Assembly (NCBI GenBank): GCA_036172095.1
Contig: JAVHSH010000012.1
Span: forward strand, 62,001 to 126,000
From: JAKBEU01 sp036172095
Lineage (GTDB): Bacteria; Patescibacteriota; Microgenomatia; UBA1406; GWC2-37-13
Reading direction: 5' to 3'
DNA: 64,000 nt
A program made the position numbers and the translations under genes. The notes beneath the pieces were generated by a model. That model saw only the letters and a list, made by a program, of their open reading frames with translations. It was not told where the DNA came from and did no database searches. Positions 16,358 through 24,454 of the stretch are shown here, one piece after another (the stretch's first letter is position 1; each line of letters starts with the position of its first letter).

Positions 16358-17011
16358 ATGAAACACAATCAAATCATATTTTCAATCATTGCGGTTGTCG
16401 TAGTATTTGGTGGGTTGTATGGTGTTTATAAGATTGTTGGGGGAGGGCCTGACCAGGCTCTGTTAAAAAAAATCACTGAGGATAAACCAAAAGAACGGAC
16501 CATGTGGAACAGCAAGGCGAGTCACACGTTGGCGGTATTTAGTGATCATCAGTGTCCCGCGTGCAAAGCATACCATGAATATTTGAGTGCATTTGAGGAC
16601 GTGAAGAACAAGAACAATTCCGTTACGAAAAATGTCTCTTTTGTCTTTCATTACTTTCCACTGTATCAAATCCATGAACACGCCTTTCCTCTAGCGTATG
16701 CTGCAGAAGCGGCAGCACGACAGGGGAAATTTGAGGATGCAACAAAACGTTTTTTTGCGGACCAAGTGAAACTTGAAACTGTCAAAGATTTGAAACCATA
16801 CCTTGCCGGAGTAGCAAAAGACTTAAAACTTGATGAAAAAAAATTTAATGCTGATATGAATGATGGGGCCTTACAGAGCGTCATTCAAGATGATCTACAA
16901 TTCGGAGAAAAGCTTGAAATAAACTCAACGCCAACATTTTATCTTGATGGTGAAAAGCTGGAAAACATATCTCCTGTTGATCTGACAAAATTATTACTTA
17001 ATCTTAAATAA
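16358..17011 (+). CDS. Membrane-anchored DsbA-like thiol:disulfide oxidoreductase
   Basis: 217 residues: one N-terminal membrane helix (about 7-27), then a thioredoxin fold with the inserted helical domain of DsbA/BdbD. The active site CPAC is at residues 66-69 (SDHQCPACKAY), and the cis-Pro loop is STPTFYLDGEKL near 190. It probably forms disulfides in exported proteins. That fits a window full of Cys-rich, membrane-anchored proteins (18452, 19454, 28189, 29874). No DsbB/VKOR partner is seen here. Its TAA overlaps the next ATG (TAATG), so it is coupled to the aminotransferase. Confidence 0.9.
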   Translation: MKHNQIIFSIIAVVVVFGGLYGVYKIVGGGPDQALLKKITEDKPKERTMWNSKASHTLAVFSDHQCPACKAYHEYLSAFEDVKNKNNSVTKNVSFVFHYFPLYQIHEHAFPLAYAAEAAARQGKFEDATKRFFADQVKLETVKDLKPYLAGVAKDLKLDEKKFNADMNDGALQSVIQDDLQFGEKLEINSTPTFYLDGEKLENISPVDLTKLLLNLK

Positions 17012-18462
17012 TGGCGATACAATCTATGGAGCGGGGACGGCAAATCGTTTCATCGATAGTTGATGAGACCATCCGTAAACTAGATGCAAATGAATTCCCA
17101 AATGCGCTTCGTGGAATTAATCATGCGGCTAATCAAATAAAGTTGGGTCTTACAAATGAAGGATTAAACCCTAATGACTTCATAATGGCAGGAACCATTG
17201 GAGACTTGGATATGAGGCTCTCAGAAAAGGATGAAATCGAAAAAAAAAGATTCGCAAGACTTCGTGCTGAATTATTGTTGAACCCATCACATGTGATGTA
17301 TCAAGAAGGACAAAGACTTCAGGCGGAAATTGAAAATGGATACATTGCAAGGGATATTAATATCTACGGATATGACCCTCAAGCGCGAGGAACAAAAGAA
17401 AGCAGAGAGTTCGTTCGGACTGAGGGGGAAGCTATGGGAATCACAACGAAAGACGTTGATGACGTGTGGCTTACCGATGGAGGAATGGGAGCACTTGCCC
17501 GCATCTATCGGGGTCTCCACACAATGGTGAAGAATGAAAAAGGGAGAGATGCTATCATGCTTTCCCCAGAAGTGAGTTTTCCAATGGCGACAAATTGTGC
17601 GATGGATAGTGGTATGCAGGTGGAGTTTGTCAAAACCGGGGACATGCCGGGACAACAGATAAATAAACAGGCGATAGAACGGTACTTCGCAAATGATGGG
17701 AAGATTCCTGATGTTATATTATTAACTCCAGCAGAAAATCCTACGGCAAAATCATACGAACCGGACAATCTTCGGGAAGTAATAACATTACTGAAGGAAA
17801 AAAATCCTGATGCCGTTTTTATCTTTGATATGGCATATATGGCAATGATCCCCAGGAAACGTTCTGAGGAGATACTGCAGGTCATCAAGGAGACTGGTGC
17901 ATATACTCAATCAATGTTTGCTTTATCTGAATCAAAGCACTTTGCGCAACCTGCTTTGCGAATGGGAGCAGTTATCGTACCAGAAAACAAATCCCTTCAA
18001 ACCGCGATGCAGAGTGATACTATCCGCAGTTATTCTTCGTTCGGTTACAGGACAGACATTTGGTTCCAGGTACTGAACAGAATGGTGACACCAGAAACGC
18101 TTGCGGAATACAATCTACTTCTTCGCACACGTCAGTATGCGCTTCTTGAAGTGCTGCGCGACTTGGATCCAGCCCACAAATACTTCAAGAATCTCGATAC
18201 ATTGTCCGTTCCTGGCTTTCATGATAAAGAGGACGGAACTATTGAGATGGATAATCCATTGTATCTGTATATCGAACTCCAGGAAGGAATTTCAGCTCTC
18301 AAAGATGTCGCTAAAGATCTGGGGATATTTGGCGTTCCTGGTTCTGTATTTGGGGATGAGTACAATCACATGAGATTCTCGCTCGGCGTAGTGTCTCTTG
18401 AGCAGATCTTAAAACGATCTCCTGAGACGATGAAAAGATTGAGAGATACAATTATTTCGTAA
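17011..18462 (+). CDS. PLP-dependent aminotransferase, class I/II fold
   Basis: A 483-residue fold-type I PLP enzyme transferring amino groups. The N-terminal 110 residues include RGINHAANQIKLGL and GTIGDLDMRL, then the large domain. Markers: WLTDGGMGALARIY (about 151-164, phosphate loop region), LLTPAENPTAKSY (N of the NPTG-like motif, about 240), FIFDMAYMAMI (Asp that holds the pyridine N, about 274) and SESKHFAQPALRMG with the Schiff-base Lys at residue 309. The N-terminal extension is longer than in typical aspartate aminotransferases. The substrate is unknown. Convergent overlap of 11 bp with the Cys-rich gene at 18452. Confidence 0.88.
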   Translation: MAIQSMERGRQIVSSIVDETIRKLDANEFPNALRGINHAANQIKLGLTNEGLNPNDFIMAGTIGDLDMRLSEKDEIEKKRFARLRAELLLNPSHVMYQEGQRLQAEIENGYIARDINIYGYDPQARGTKESREFVRTEGEAMGITTKDVDDVWLTDGGMGALARIYRGLHTMVKNEKGRDAIMLSPEVSFPMATNCAMDSGMQVEFVKTGDMPGQQINKQAIERYFANDGKIPDVILLTPAENPTAKSYEPDNLREVITLLKEKNPDAVFIFDMAYMAMIPRKRSEEILQVIKETGAYTQSMFALSESKHFAQPALRMGAVIVPENKSLQTAMQSDTIRSYSSFGYRTDIWFQVLNRMVTPETLAEYNLLLRTRQYALLEVLRDLDPAHKYFKNLDTLSVPGFHDKEDGTIEMDNPLYLYIELQEGISALKDVAKDLGIFGVPGSVFGDEYNHMRFSLGVVSLEQILKRSPETMKRLRDTIIS

Positions 18463-19360
18463 TTCTAGTTATTTCAGCAATCACTGTTTTACAGTATTCT
18501 ATTGTTTTTATTCTCCCGTAATCGTATGCTGATCCGTTATTTTCTGCTTCCATCAACTGCCAGCAAGAACATCCAAGTGACAGTGTTGAGTCAAGTTGAA
18601 GGAATCCACAGTATCCGCTTCCAGATTCAATTAATCGCGCATTTGGCATGAAACATCCTGTGGACCCTAATGTTACTTGTGTACTTCTCAGCTGAAACGC
18701 AGTCTTCATTTCGGTAAATGCTTTTTTATAATCTCCAGCGTTGTATGCCGCCATGAAAGGGAGGAGTTGTGGTTTCATTTCACATGTAACCTTAACGGTT
18801 TTATCTGGACAACTTGTATCTTGTTGTAAAGTGGGATACCTATATTTACCAGCATCATCACATTTACATTTATATCTATCAGGCGAACATACTCCATACT
18901 CAAGTTGAGATGCACCATAATCACATTTATATGAATCTGCCTTCCACTTTGCCTCATTCATTTTACATGCGGACATTCCTTCAGTTGCACCAGGTTTACA
19001 GAGTGCAATATCTACTTCTTCCATCATGCACATATAACACTGAGAGCTTACGCACCAATACGGACTGTCCAATCTATCATTACTACAAACAAGTGTATTC
19101 GTATAACATTTACTTCCTCCGTCAAATTGAGGCGTTGTGTTGGTACAGACCGTCTTTTTAAGATCGTCAAGCCATGCCTGTCCAAGCATTGGTGGCGCTC
19201 CTTTAAACTTCAGTGTGTCGCAAGTTGTTTTGGTATATGCTTTAACTCCAACAGCACGCTGCTGCTGTGGACGAGTTACCACTGCATACAAAGTGGATAT
19301 AAAAATAATAAACACGATAAACCCAACGAGTAGAAAATTTCTTCCTGTCTTTTTTTGCAT
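18452..19360 (-). CDS. Membrane-anchored Cys-rich protein, paralogue A1
   Basis: 302 residues: a basic start, one membrane helix (about 9-27) and an exported domain with more than twenty Cys, including CVSSQCYMCMMEE and YKCKCDD. Its last third (STQVTLGSTGCFMPNAR, then GYCGFLQLDSTLSLGCSCWQL, then EYCKTVIAEI) aligns with the C-terminus of the neighbouring gene at 19454, so the two are tandem paralogues. Probably disulfide-stabilised surface proteins that depend on the DsbA-like enzyme next door. No known family recognised; function unknown. The final codons overlap the aminotransferase gene tail to tail. Confidence 0.75.
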   Translation of the reverse strand: MQKKTGRNFLLVGFIVFIIFISTLYAVVTRPQQQRAVGVKAYTKTTCDTLKFKGAPPMLGQAWLDDLKKTVCTNTTPQFDGGSKCYTNTLVCSNDRLDSPYWCVSSQCYMCMMEEVDIALCKPGATEGMSACKMNEAKWKADSYKCDYGASQLEYGVCSPDRYKCKCDDAGKYRYPTLQQDTSCPDKTVKVTCEMKPQLLPFMAAYNAGDYKKAFTEMKTAFQLRSTQVTLGSTGCFMPNARLIESGSGYCGFLQLDSTLSLGCSCWQLMEAENNGSAYDYGRIKTIEYCKTVIAEITRITK

Positions 19361-19407
19361 ATGACTTAAGTATTAGTATACGGAAAAGCACAACGCAATT
19401 CAATCAT

Positions 19408-19438
19408 AAAAAAGCGCCCTTTCGGGCGCTTTTTATTT
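19408..19438 (-). terminator. Rho-independent terminator after the 19454 gene
   Basis: GCGCCC-tttc-GGGCGC stem flanked by A-run and T-run (19408-19413 and 19430-19434), so it can work in either direction. It sits 16 nt after the minus-strand stop at 19454 and separates the two Cys-rich paralogues into distinct transcripts. Confidence 0.9.
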
Positions 19439-19453
19439 TGTTTCGTATTCACA

Positions 19454-20326
19454 TTATCGAGCCATCGTTGCAATCTGTGACATTGCTGTTTTACATGTTT
19501 GTGTGTCCATATTCGTCATCGTAGCACATGAACATATTGTTTGAAACTCAGCTTTTAGCTTGAGCATTCCACAGTATCCTGTTGTTTGGAATGCGAAACT
19601 CGCTGCAGATTCAGGTGTTCCAAATGCTGCTGCATTAACCATGTAACAATTACCATATCCCGCAGCTAAGTCATCACTACTTACTTGTGTGCTCGCTGCC
19701 TTAAATAAGGCATTGATCTTTGCTTTTACATCAGTAAAATTCTTTGATGCAACCGCTGCAGTATATGCAGGGTTGATAGCTGCAAGCTGAGTCTTGTCTG
19801 GTGTACATGATATCTTTGTTCCATTACACAGACTTTCTGCAACTTGCATATTGTTACACATAACACATGTTTCGCTTGTACAAATATTCCCAGGTGGTGA
19901 TGAATTTGCAGGTTTTGCAAATAGCTGGTAACATGCTCTTTTTCCTTTTGCATCACCTGTTGCATAGTAATTTGGCATCTTGTCCACTGTTCCAAATGTT
20001 GTCTTATATACAGGTGTGCTATTAAATAATTGTTGTTTTAACTGAGCGACTCGTGTTGATGAATTGCAGACTTGACATCCAAAATCAGCTGGCAAGAANN
20101 NNNNNNNNNNNNNNNNNNNNNNNNNNNNNNNNNNNNNNNNNNNNNNNNNNNNNNNNNNNNNNNNNNNNNNNNNNNNNNNNNNNNNNNNNNNNNNNNNNGC
20201 TTTCGTACTTGTGGATTGTTGTTGACTCGTTGTGTAATTCATTGCGAATACTGCCGCAACTAAAACAATACCCAAAAGCGCGATAAGTCCTGTTCCCTTA
20301 TTGAAACAGAATTTTTCGTTTTTCAT
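19454..20326 (-). CDS. Membrane-anchored Cys-rich protein, paralogue A2 (contains assembly gap)
   Basis: About 290 residues with one N-terminal membrane helix (about 13-30) and a Cys-rich exported domain (FGCQVCNSS, CTSETCVMCNNMQ, GYGNCYMVNAA, TTGYCGMLKL, ICSCATM). The C-terminal third is homologous to the 18452 protein. A 100-N run (20099-20198) interrupts it at about residues 43-76; the frame happens to stay open across the Ns, but the true length of the missing piece is unknown, so the middle of the protein is unreliable. A strong ribosome site (AGGAGG, about 8 nt before the ATG) is visible. A perfect terminator follows. Confidence 0.7.
   Translation of the reverse strand: MKNEKFCFNKGTGLIALLGIVLVAAVFAMNYTTSQQQSTSTKXXXXXXXXXXXXXXXXXXXXXXXXXXXXXXXXXXFLPADFGCQVCNSSTRVAQLKQQLFNSTPVYKTTFGTVDKMPNYYATGDAKGKRACYQLFAKPANSSPPGNICTSETCVMCNNMQVAESLCNGTKISCTPDKTQLAAINPAYTAAVASKNFTDVKAKINALFKAASTQVSSDDLAAGYGNCYMVNAAAFGTPESAASFAFQTTGYCGMLKLKAEFQTICSCATMTNMDTQTCKTAMSQIATMAR
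20099..20198. other. Assembly gap (100 N)
   Basis: Exactly 100 undetermined bases, the usual placeholder for a scaffold gap of unknown size, within the N-terminal part of a Cys-rich gene. It may hide a repeat that stopped the assembly. Confidence 0.99.
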
Positions 20327-20461
20327 AGATTTATTCCTCCTATAGAAAAATTAATTAATAATAATGACCAAAATTTATAAAGTGGTCCTAATACTTCATT
20401 TAATATGAATTACACGACCGTGTCAAGGGCAATGTGTATGAGTTTCAGAAAAAACTAATTT

Positions 20462-20943
20462 CAAATAACAAATCACCAATCTCAAATCAATAACAAATAA
20501 CAAAAATCTAAAAATGTAATTACGTAAGTTTTCTTATTATTGCGGCGAAAATAAGGCTTAGCTCATGAGATTCCTTCCACAATACTCTTAGTTCTACTTG
20601 TTGCTTAGTTAATAGTTGTCCTAATAATTCAATCCAGTACATGGTCTCTTTCGCCTCTTTTTTACAAATACTCAATTTGTTTTTAAAGTCTTTCTTACTA
20701 TCACATCCATTTGCTTCACGATAATTTGCACCTATACTTGTTGCACTTCTTACTAGTTGATCAATTAATGGCTTTATTGTTATCGAAGTAGGAAGTTTGC
20801 TACATAACGTAAGAATATTAATACTGAATCTTGTGGTTCTCAACTCTAAATTAAATTTATATTGTATTTTATGATTTGCAATTGGCGTTTGATTTGATAT
20901 TTGTTTATTTGCCATTTGTAATTGATTGGTCATTTGTTATTTG
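20462..20943. repeat. Inverted repeats flanking the four-helix-bundle gene
   Basis: 20462-20481 and 20924-20943 are inverted copies that differ at one of 20 positions (CAAATAACAAAT[C/G]ACCAATC). Beyond them both flanks carry more low-complexity ATTTGTNATTTG-like sequence. The gene between them begins inside the right copy. This suggests a small mobile or expandable unit, though low complexity makes chance similarity possible. Confidence 0.6.
20520..20933 (-). CDS. Four-helix-bundle protein (23S rRNA intervening-sequence type)
   Basis: A 137-residue protein of the S23/IVS family, small four-helix bundles first seen inside 23S rRNA insertions and common as solo genes in CPR genomes. Conserved segments: RFSINILTLCSKLP, LIDQLVRSATSIGANYREANGC (about 59-79), SKKDFKNKLSICKKEAKETMYW (about 80-101) and a final ELSLIFAAIIRKL helix. 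The first 20 or so residues read through the flanking repeat and may not be part of the native protein; a start nearer residue 25 is possible. The function of the family is unknown. Confidence 0.88.
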   Translation of the reverse strand: MTNQLQMANKQISNQTPIANHKIQYKFNLELRTTRFSINILTLCSKLPTSITIKPLIDQLVRSATSIGANYREANGCDSKKDFKNKLSICKKEAKETMYWIELLGQLLTKQQVELRVLWKESHELSLIFAAIIRKLT

Positions 20944-21053
20944 TAATTTGTGATTTAATAGAAGTCAACGGCTTATATACTACAAAGTTGACAAATTAGA
21001 CTGTTATGAAAGAATATAAAATGCGTTATCAGTATAGTTGGAGATTGAATTTA

Positions 21054-21866
21054 TTACGTAAGATATGCTTTTAATTTTGAAACGACGTTTGGATGGGCCG
21101 CGATAAACGAGTATTGTTTCTTTGCGTCAGAACAGTCCACTTGTATTTCGCTACCAAGCAAGTCAGCAAATATCCCTCCGCTTTCCTTAACAATAAGCGC
21201 GCCCGCTGCCACATCCCACAGATATCCATGAAAGTTGAGTGTTATATGTGTCGCATTTTCTGTGTCGCACAAATGGACAAGATCAAGACAAAGTGAACCA
21301 TTAATTCTTAAGCCTCGCACAACTGTAAATAGTCGTTCAAGCAACGGATATATCGTCTCTCGATATTTCTTCTGTGAGGATAAATACGTGAATATCACCG
21401 AATTTTCAAGCAAAGCATCCGAGACCATCAATTGAATCGGCTTTTGGTCTTTCATTTTTTTGAACGCACCAGTACCAACATGTGCATAATACAGTATGTC
21501 CCTACTTGGCCAATAGATAACCGCATCGGTAAGAATGCCATCCACAGCGTGCGCTATTGAAATGCTGAAATAATCCAGACCTGATGCAAAATTATTAGTA
21601 CCATCAAGGGGATCAATAATGAACAAATGTTTGTTTCCTTTCATGTCTAAATGCTCTTCACCGATAAATCCGATGTCTTCTGGAGGTATGCCTTGGAGCG
21701 CGAGAGACTTAATAATCGATTGTTTGACAGCATCCTGGCTTTCGATATCTGCCTGTGTTACTAAATTCTGATGGGAGGTCTTGTGGGATATATGGGACTC
21801 CTTATGGAAGTAGGAAAGGGTAATGACTCCGGCTGCCCGCACTGCCACTTCAAGAATATCAATCAT
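21054..21866 (-). CDS. Inositol monophosphatase family phosphatase
   Basis: A 270-residue Mg2+-dependent, Li+-sensitive phosphatase of the IMPase/CysQ/FBPase-IV superfamily, acting on myo-inositol phosphate, 3'-phosphoadenosine phosphate or related sugars. Motifs: FIGEEHLD (metal-binding Glu, about residue 69), the hallmark IDPLDGTNNFASGL (about 83-96) and YLWDVAAGALIVKESGG (about 215-231). Normal length. TATACT lies about 9 nt upstream of the ATG. Stands alone next to a 1-kb non-coding region. The substrate is not decidable by eye. Confidence 0.92.
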   Translation of the reverse strand: MIDILEVAVRAAGVITLSYFHKESHISHKTSHQNLVTQADIESQDAVKQSIIKSLALQGIPPEDIGFIGEEHLDMKGNKHLFIIDPLDGTNNFASGLDYFSISIAHAVDGILTDAVIYWPSRDILYYAHVGTGAFKKMKDQKPIQLMVSDALLENSVIFTYLSSQKKYRETIYPLLERLFTVVRGLRINGSLCLDLVHLCDTENATHITLNFHGYLWDVAAGALIVKESGGIFADLLGSEIQVDCSDAKKQYSFIAAHPNVVSKLKAYLT

Positions 21867-22422
21867 ATATAGAATAGTATAGTACTTATTCTTTAATAGA
21901 CATATTACATATACTAATATGTTGGTGGTATGAGTTTAAATATCAATTTGCTTTGAATCAATAACAGCACGAGCCGTACTTCAGAATCACTCATTTACGG
22001 TGGGATATCCCTTAGGGAATTGGGGAAACCATTCCATAAAATGACAGGGAATGAGGAGAGAATAATTAATTAATAATCATTTATTAATTATTAATTAATG
22101 AACACATATATATGAAAGCTCCACCCCTCTTTTAGCCTCGGCCAACGTCGTAAAAGAACCATTATACGACGTTGTGCCTGTTCTTCTCTGTGCGGTAATT
22201 TGTCCGTAAAAAGCCGCTTTCCAGGTCGGGAGCAAATATGCCGATATTACTTCTTTTAGGGGATATGATATCTTCTTCTCCCTGTTAGGGGGGTACGTGT
22301 CCCTTTCATTTCATATTCTCACGAACCCTTTGATTGAGACTTCAAACACCACATTCAACACCACTTTCGTTGTTGAATCGAAAGAAATATCGTGCCTAGC
22401 TAGCCTTGATGATTTAGATTGA

Positions 22423-22513
22423 TATAACGCGCTAAATTGCCACTTTTGAGGCTAGAATATGAGAATCTGGAACATATACTCCCGGGAGTATATGTACGAT
22501 TTAGAGCGTTATA
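22423..22513. repeat. Inverted repeat pair around the 24-bp palindrome
   Basis: TATAACGCGCTAAATT (22423-22438) and the reverse complement of 22498-22513 (TATAACGCTCTAAATC) match at 14 of 16 positions and flank the palindrome at 22472-22495. A third related copy lies near 22583-22597. Confidence 0.7.
22472..22495. repeat. 24-bp perfect palindrome
   Basis: ACATATACTCCC followed directly by its reverse complement. An uninterrupted 12-bp half-site is typical of a dimeric protein-binding site or a cruciform, not of a terminator (no loop, no T-run). Confidence 0.9.
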
Positions 22514-22640
22514 ATAGCATAATCATATATTATTGAGGCTAAATTGACACCTATAACTATATCATTCTGTATCATATGGATAGTCTATTTAGAGCGATAC
22601 CACAATCTGAATAGAAGGAATCAAGGCTAGATTACATGCC

Positions 22641-22674
22641 TTATCCACATTCCCCCAGGAGAGGATGTGCATAA
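22641..22674. promoter_or_regulatory. Two head-to-head DnaA-box sequences
   Basis: TTATCCACA (22641-22649) on the plus strand and TTATGCACA on the minus strand (22666-22674), both exact fits to TTATNCACA. The arms also pair as a hairpin. Together with the AT-rich tract 540 bp to the left this is compatible with an origin, but no dnaA, dnaN or gidA gene is in the window. Confidence 0.45.
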
Positions 22675-22754
22675 ATAGTGTTGTGGCGCTAGTGTGATAT
22701 CTACTGCAAAGCACAATAGAGATCTTACAAACAGCGGGATGTTCTGAATTCCTC

Positions 22755-22842
22755 ACGAACGTTTAATTATAGTCCTATAGTAAATTAAATACTATAGGAT
22801 ACTATAGGTCATAAATACTATAGGTCTATTATTCACGTTCGT
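22755..22842. repeat. 88-bp foldback element
   Basis: The left arm (22755-22781) and right arm (22817-22842) are imperfect inverted repeats of about 26 bp, starting ACGAACGT and ending CCTATAGT. ACTATAGG occurs three times within it (22791, 22801, 22817). It lies 56 nt after the stop of the minus-strand membrane protein gene. A MITE-like or 3'-end structural role is possible. Confidence 0.65.
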
Positions 22843-22897
22843 ATAAAATCGTTCTCCCCTCTCCCCTAGCCCGAGCCATGAGTTTATGGCTGATAGA

Positions 22898-23668
22898 TCA
22901 CCAAGCAACGGAGAAGAATAATAATGAAAGAATAACAAGAAGGATGATGACATACTCACGGATACTATGATGAAACAGTCGCTCATCAAGGTGAAGATGA
23001 ATAAGGCCCCCGAGGCTGTAATATAGTACAGAGAGGACGAGGGCGAATATGGACTCCTGCACAGGAATAAAAGATAAAACAATACTAGCTTCTGCTAGCA
23101 ACAAGGCTGTCAGCCACGCATAACGGAAGACTTCCTTCTTCACCATCAAGTCTAGCCGTATTGTCCAATAGAGCTGTAATGCCATCGCGAATGTCAACCC
23201 ACCAAATATGATGCCATTAGCGAGAAAACCCCAATGGAATGATGCAAAGACACTTGCAAAGAGGAAGTACACCATCGTCTGGACAAAATAATTAACGGAG
23301 AATGCGGCTCTGTAAAGCTGTAAATTTTTTTCTACACCGACATTCAGTATGTTGGATGAGAGAAGAATGGCGTAGGTACTGATGGCATAAATAATTATGA
23401 ATGGGATACGGGTCAGCCATCGTACAGGAAACAGGAAATAAAAGAGGTACAACGAAACAGAAAGAAGTACAGGTATCAGAAAAAGCATGTACCACTCTAG
23501 CTTCTCTATCCCCTCATACAGGGCGAAAAAGGTCGCCATATAACTCACGATAATCAGCAGTGGGATAAAGAAAAACGCCTTATCGAAAAAAAAGAAAGTC
23601 GATATGAGAAGGATAACTGTGAGGCTGACAGTCGATATGACAAAGCGAATCCTTTTTTCAATAATCAT
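22898..23668 (-). CDS. Multi-pass membrane protein of unknown function
   Basis: A 256-residue, very hydrophobic protein with about eight membrane helices spread over its length (for example residues 10-28, 31-49, 60-79, 88-104). Polar motifs are few: RYAWLTALLLAEASI and GGLIHLHLDERLFHHSIREY near the C-terminus, the latter a His-rich loop between the last two helices. Proteins of this length and plan are common in Microgenomates and lack a known role. It starts 2 nt after the yebC stop and so is probably in its operon. Confidence 0.75.
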   Translation of the reverse strand: MIIEKRIRFVISTVSLTVILLISTFFFFDKAFFFIPLLIIVSYMATFFALYEGIEKLEWYMLFLIPVLLSVSLYLFYFLFPVRWLTRIPFIIIYAISTYAILLSSNILNVGVEKNLQLYRAAFSVNYFVQTMVYFLFASVFASFHWGFLANGIIFGGLTFAMALQLYWTIRLDLMVKKEVFRYAWLTALLLAEASIVLSFIPVQESIFALVLSVLYYSLGGLIHLHLDERLFHHSIREYVIILLVILSLLFFSVAW

Positions 23669-23670
23669 AC

Positions 23671-24387
23671 TTATTCAAGATTTGTAAATACCATATGAAC
23701 ATCGGGAAGGTCTTCTATGGCTTCAACAAGCTCCATGACGTGCTTTGCTTCCTGTTCGGAAGGGACAGCAACACGACTTAATGGGCGGAACTCAACTTCC
23801 GAAACAGTCGGATTAAGCTCTCCCAGAGCACCTCGTGCTCGACCAAATTGCTCAAAAGGGAAATAAACCGTTATTGTTCCCTCACCTTCATCGATATCGT
23901 ATGCATCCAGGGCCTGGCCAAACTCAAAAACCTGGTTCTCAGGAGAGACTGTCGAGTCAAATTGCATCATTGAACATTTTTGAAATAGGTAGTGCACTGA
24001 GCCCTGAGTCCCCATTTTTCCTCCCCTATTCTCTATGACGGATTTGACTTCATTATGCGTCCTTGTTGAATTATCACTTGTGCATTGAATCATGAATGCA
24101 ACTCCATGAGGCCCAAATGCCTCATATGTCACTTCCTTCAAGTTGGCTGAGTCTGGACCGTTCCCTTTGGCGATTGCACGCTGAATGTTTTCCTTCGGCA
24201 TATTGGCGTCACGCGCCTTATCCATGGCTAGTCTCAATTTGAAGTTCGAATCAGGATTTGTCATTCCTCCACCTTCTATGACAGAGAGAGTAATTATACG
24301 GGACAGCTTGGCAAAAGCGACTCCTTTTGCCTTATCATTCACGGCCTTTTTATTCTTTATATTCGCCCATTTTGAGTGTCCTGACAT
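23671..24387 (-). CDS. yebC: YebC/PmpR family protein (translation or transcription regulator)
   Basis: 238 residues starting at MSGHSKWANIKNKK, the family's canonical N-terminus; the open frame extends 16 codons further upstream but those are not family sequence, so I start at 24387. Other markers: AFAKLSRIITLSVIEGG, RLAMDKARDANMPKENIQRAIAKG, YEAFGPHGVAFMIQCTSDN and the closing DLPDVHMVFTNLE. YebC proteins have been described both as DNA-binding regulators and as factors relieving ribosome stalling on proline stretches. First in an operon with the membrane protein at 22898, divergent from the TPR gene. Confidence 0.95.
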   Translation of the reverse strand: MSGHSKWANIKNKKAVNDKAKGVAFAKLSRIITLSVIEGGGMTNPDSNFKLRLAMDKARDANMPKENIQRAIAKGNGPDSANLKEVTYEAFGPHGVAFMIQCTSDNSTRTHNEVKSVIENRGGKMGTQGSVHYLFQKCSMMQFDSTVSPENQVFEFGQALDAYDIDEGEGTITVYFPFEQFGRARGALGELNPTVSEVEFRPLSRVAVPSEQEAKHVMELVEAIEDLPDVHMVFTNLE

Positions 24388-24454
24388 AGTAAAAAATGAA
24401 ACGTATAATGAGGAACGTTGTTTATATATTACCACATTGCAAAACGGAGGTGAG

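Larger units (their letters stand above)
21867..22897. other. 1-kb non-coding region packed with palindromes and repeated motifs
   Basis: No gene over about 1030 bp, the longest such gap here. It holds an AT-only-like tract (22057-22101), GGGATATCCC (about 22002), a perfect 9-bp-arm inverted repeat at 22144-22173, one with 8-bp arms at 22353-22378, a 24-bp perfect palindrome, two head-to-head DnaA-box sequences, at least six copies in both orientations of a GAGGCTAAATTG / CGCTCTAAAT-like motif between 22400 and 22630, and a foldback element at its right end. It could be a replication origin, a regulatory or partition site, or a repeat nest. Confidence 0.6.

Noticed and set aside
16190..16372. 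60-codon minus-strand frame with a hydrophobic tail
   Set aside because: It overlaps the start of the dsbA-like gene in antisense, has no clear ribosome site and no recognisable homologue.
22400..22630. CRISPR array or tandem repeat
   Set aside because: The repeated motif varies in sequence, orientation and spacing and lacks uniform spacers; no cas genes are near.
24185..24454. Longer 5' extension of the TPR gene
   Set aside because: This stretch is antisense to the well-conserved yebC gene; the anti-SD match at 24446-24453 marks the later start.
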